Assembly: GCA_022647565.1 (NCBI GenBank)
Contig: JALCLA010000001.1
Span: forward strand, 744,001 to 808,000
Origin: Chiayiivirga sp.
Lineage (GTDB): Bacteria > Pseudomonadota > Gammaproteobacteria > Xanthomonadales > Xanthomonadaceae
Length of the DNA stretch: 64,000 bases
Direction: 5' to 3'
Made by a program: the position numbers and the translations under genes. The stretch's first letter is position 1. Each line of letters starts with the position of its first letter. The notes under the pieces are model-generated. The model was not told the origin of the DNA. It saw nothing but the letters and a program-made list of their open reading frames with translations, and ran no database searches. Shown here piece by piece: positions 63,332-64,000 of the stretch.

Positions 63332-64000
63332 ATGGGCGTGCGCGTGATCGTGCCGGCCTACGGGGCCGCGGTCGAGCTCGAAGCTTGCCTGGAGAGCCTG
63401 GCAGGCACTCTGCCCGCAGGCGTGCGCGTTCTGCTTGCCGATGACGCCTCGCCTGGCGATGCCGTGGCCGAGCTGGCGCAGCGTTGGGCAGGCAGCGGGC
63501 GCATCGCGCTCGACCATGTGCGGCGCCCGCGCAATCTCGGTTTCGTCGGCAACGTCAACGAGGCCTTGCGCGAGATCGGCCGGCACGACGCCGTATTGCT
63601 GAACTCGGACACGATCGTCACGCGAGGCTGGCTGGAGTGCATGCTCGCGTGCGCCGCCAACGATGCGCGTATCGCGAGCATCACGCCTTGGTCGAACAAC
63701 GCCGAGATCTGTTCCTTCCCCGAGTTCTGTCGCAGCAATGCGTTGCCCACGCATCTGGACCGATTGTCCGAGGCGGCGATGTCGGCCGGCGTGCCGGAGT
63801 ATCCGGAGCTTCCGACTGGCGTCGGTTTCTGCCTCTTCCTGCGTCGCGCAGCACTCGACGCCATCGGCGATTTCGACCAGGCGACGTTCGGACGTGGTTA
63901 CGGCGAAGAAAACGATTGGTGCCTGCGTGCCACCGGCCATGGCTGGCGTCATGTGCTGTGCGACAACGCCTACGTGGCGCATCGCGGCGGGGCTTCGTTC
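63332..64000 (+). CDS. Family 2 glycosyltransferase, N-terminal part (cut by window edge)
   Basis: A GT-A fold glycosyltransferase; 223 codons are visible and the frame runs off the right edge. It has the N-terminal VIVPAYGAAVELEACLESL, the nucleotide-binding LLADDASPGD, the LLNSDT motif (DxD-like) near residue 90, and GYGEENDWCLRA near 190 with the catalytic ED-type acids. It is probably the next step of the surface polysaccharide made or exported with wzm/wzt. The sugar donor is unknown. It starts 3 bp after wzt. Confidence 0.88.
   Translation, partial: MGVRVIVPAYGAAVELEACLESLAGTLPAGVRVLLADDASPGDAVAELAQRWAGSGRIALDHVRRPRNLGFVGNVNEALREIGRHDAVLLNSDTIVTRGWLECMLACAANDARIASITPWSNNAEICSFPEFCRSNALPTHLDRLSEAAMSAGVPEYPELPTGVGFCLFLRRAALDAIGDFDQATFGRGYGEENDWCLRATGHGWRHVLCDNAYVAHRGGASF

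Overview
The window is GC-rich (roughly two thirds G+C by eye), densely coding DNA from a gammaproteobacterium of the Xanthomonadales (Lysobacterales), most like the Rhodanobacteraceae/Lysobacteraceae. The evidence is the Xps-type order of the type II secretion operon (E-F-G-H-I-J-K-L-M-N-D), divergent lptFG/pepA-holC genes, DUF4124 proteins, an H-NS protein of the short Xanthomonas type, REP elements of the 'cattcccgcg' type, and many ATGA/GTGA start-stop overlaps. I see no tRNA, rRNA, CRISPR array, prophage or IS transposase.

Layout. 0.0-3.6 kb (minus): the start of cysD, an ATP-grasp protein, a TviB-like nucleotide-sugar dehydrogenase and an Mrr-like restriction endonuclease with a small companion. 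3.6-8.0 kb: ETF-ubiquinone oxidoreductase, a ThrE-family exporter, an H-NS protein and a conserved unknown protein. 8.4-10.8 kb: three orphan exported proteins, two of them preceded by copies of a 54-bp repeat. 10.8-14.1 kb (minus): an ECF sigma factor and a transmembrane Ser/Thr kinase with a helical-repeat tail. 14.1-17.5 kb: proS, two DUF4124 proteins, pssA. 17.5-23.4 kb (plus): a GAF-PP2C-HATPase switch protein and a STAS protein, followed by the Mla-type lipid transporter genes mlaE-mlaF-mlaD and an auxiliary lipoprotein; a 612-bp giant inverted repeat splits mlaF from mlaD. 23.4-24.3 kb: a HolD-like gene and rimI.

24.3-33.3 kb is the conserved pepA-holC-valS block, but a second ECF sigma/kinase pair (plus strand) and a small exported protein gene lie between holC and valS. 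valS, pepA and the exported-protein gene are broken by many single-base shifts, and holC has lost its start and is fused in frame to the pepA tail. Either the assembly is poor here or these genes have decayed; for valS an assembly fault is more likely.

33.4-44.5 kb: lptF-lptG, feoA-feoB with a small Cys-rich membrane protein, an RDD protein, xerD, dsbC and purL. 44.5-56.9 kb: a membrane protein overlapping gspE, the complete type II secretion operon and a terminal lipoprotein. 57-61.3 kb: a large exported protein with a distinct codon choice and a strong terminator, another exported protein, and a PpiC-type foldase. 61.4-64 kb: wzm-wzt (polysaccharide ABC exporter) and the start of a family 2 glycosyltransferase.

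Common theme: most of the window serves the cell envelope and export (LPS and phospholipid transport, surface polysaccharide, type II secretion, periplasmic folding), with three phospho-signalling modules (two sigma/kinase pairs and one PP2C/HATPase/STAS switch) placed among these genes.
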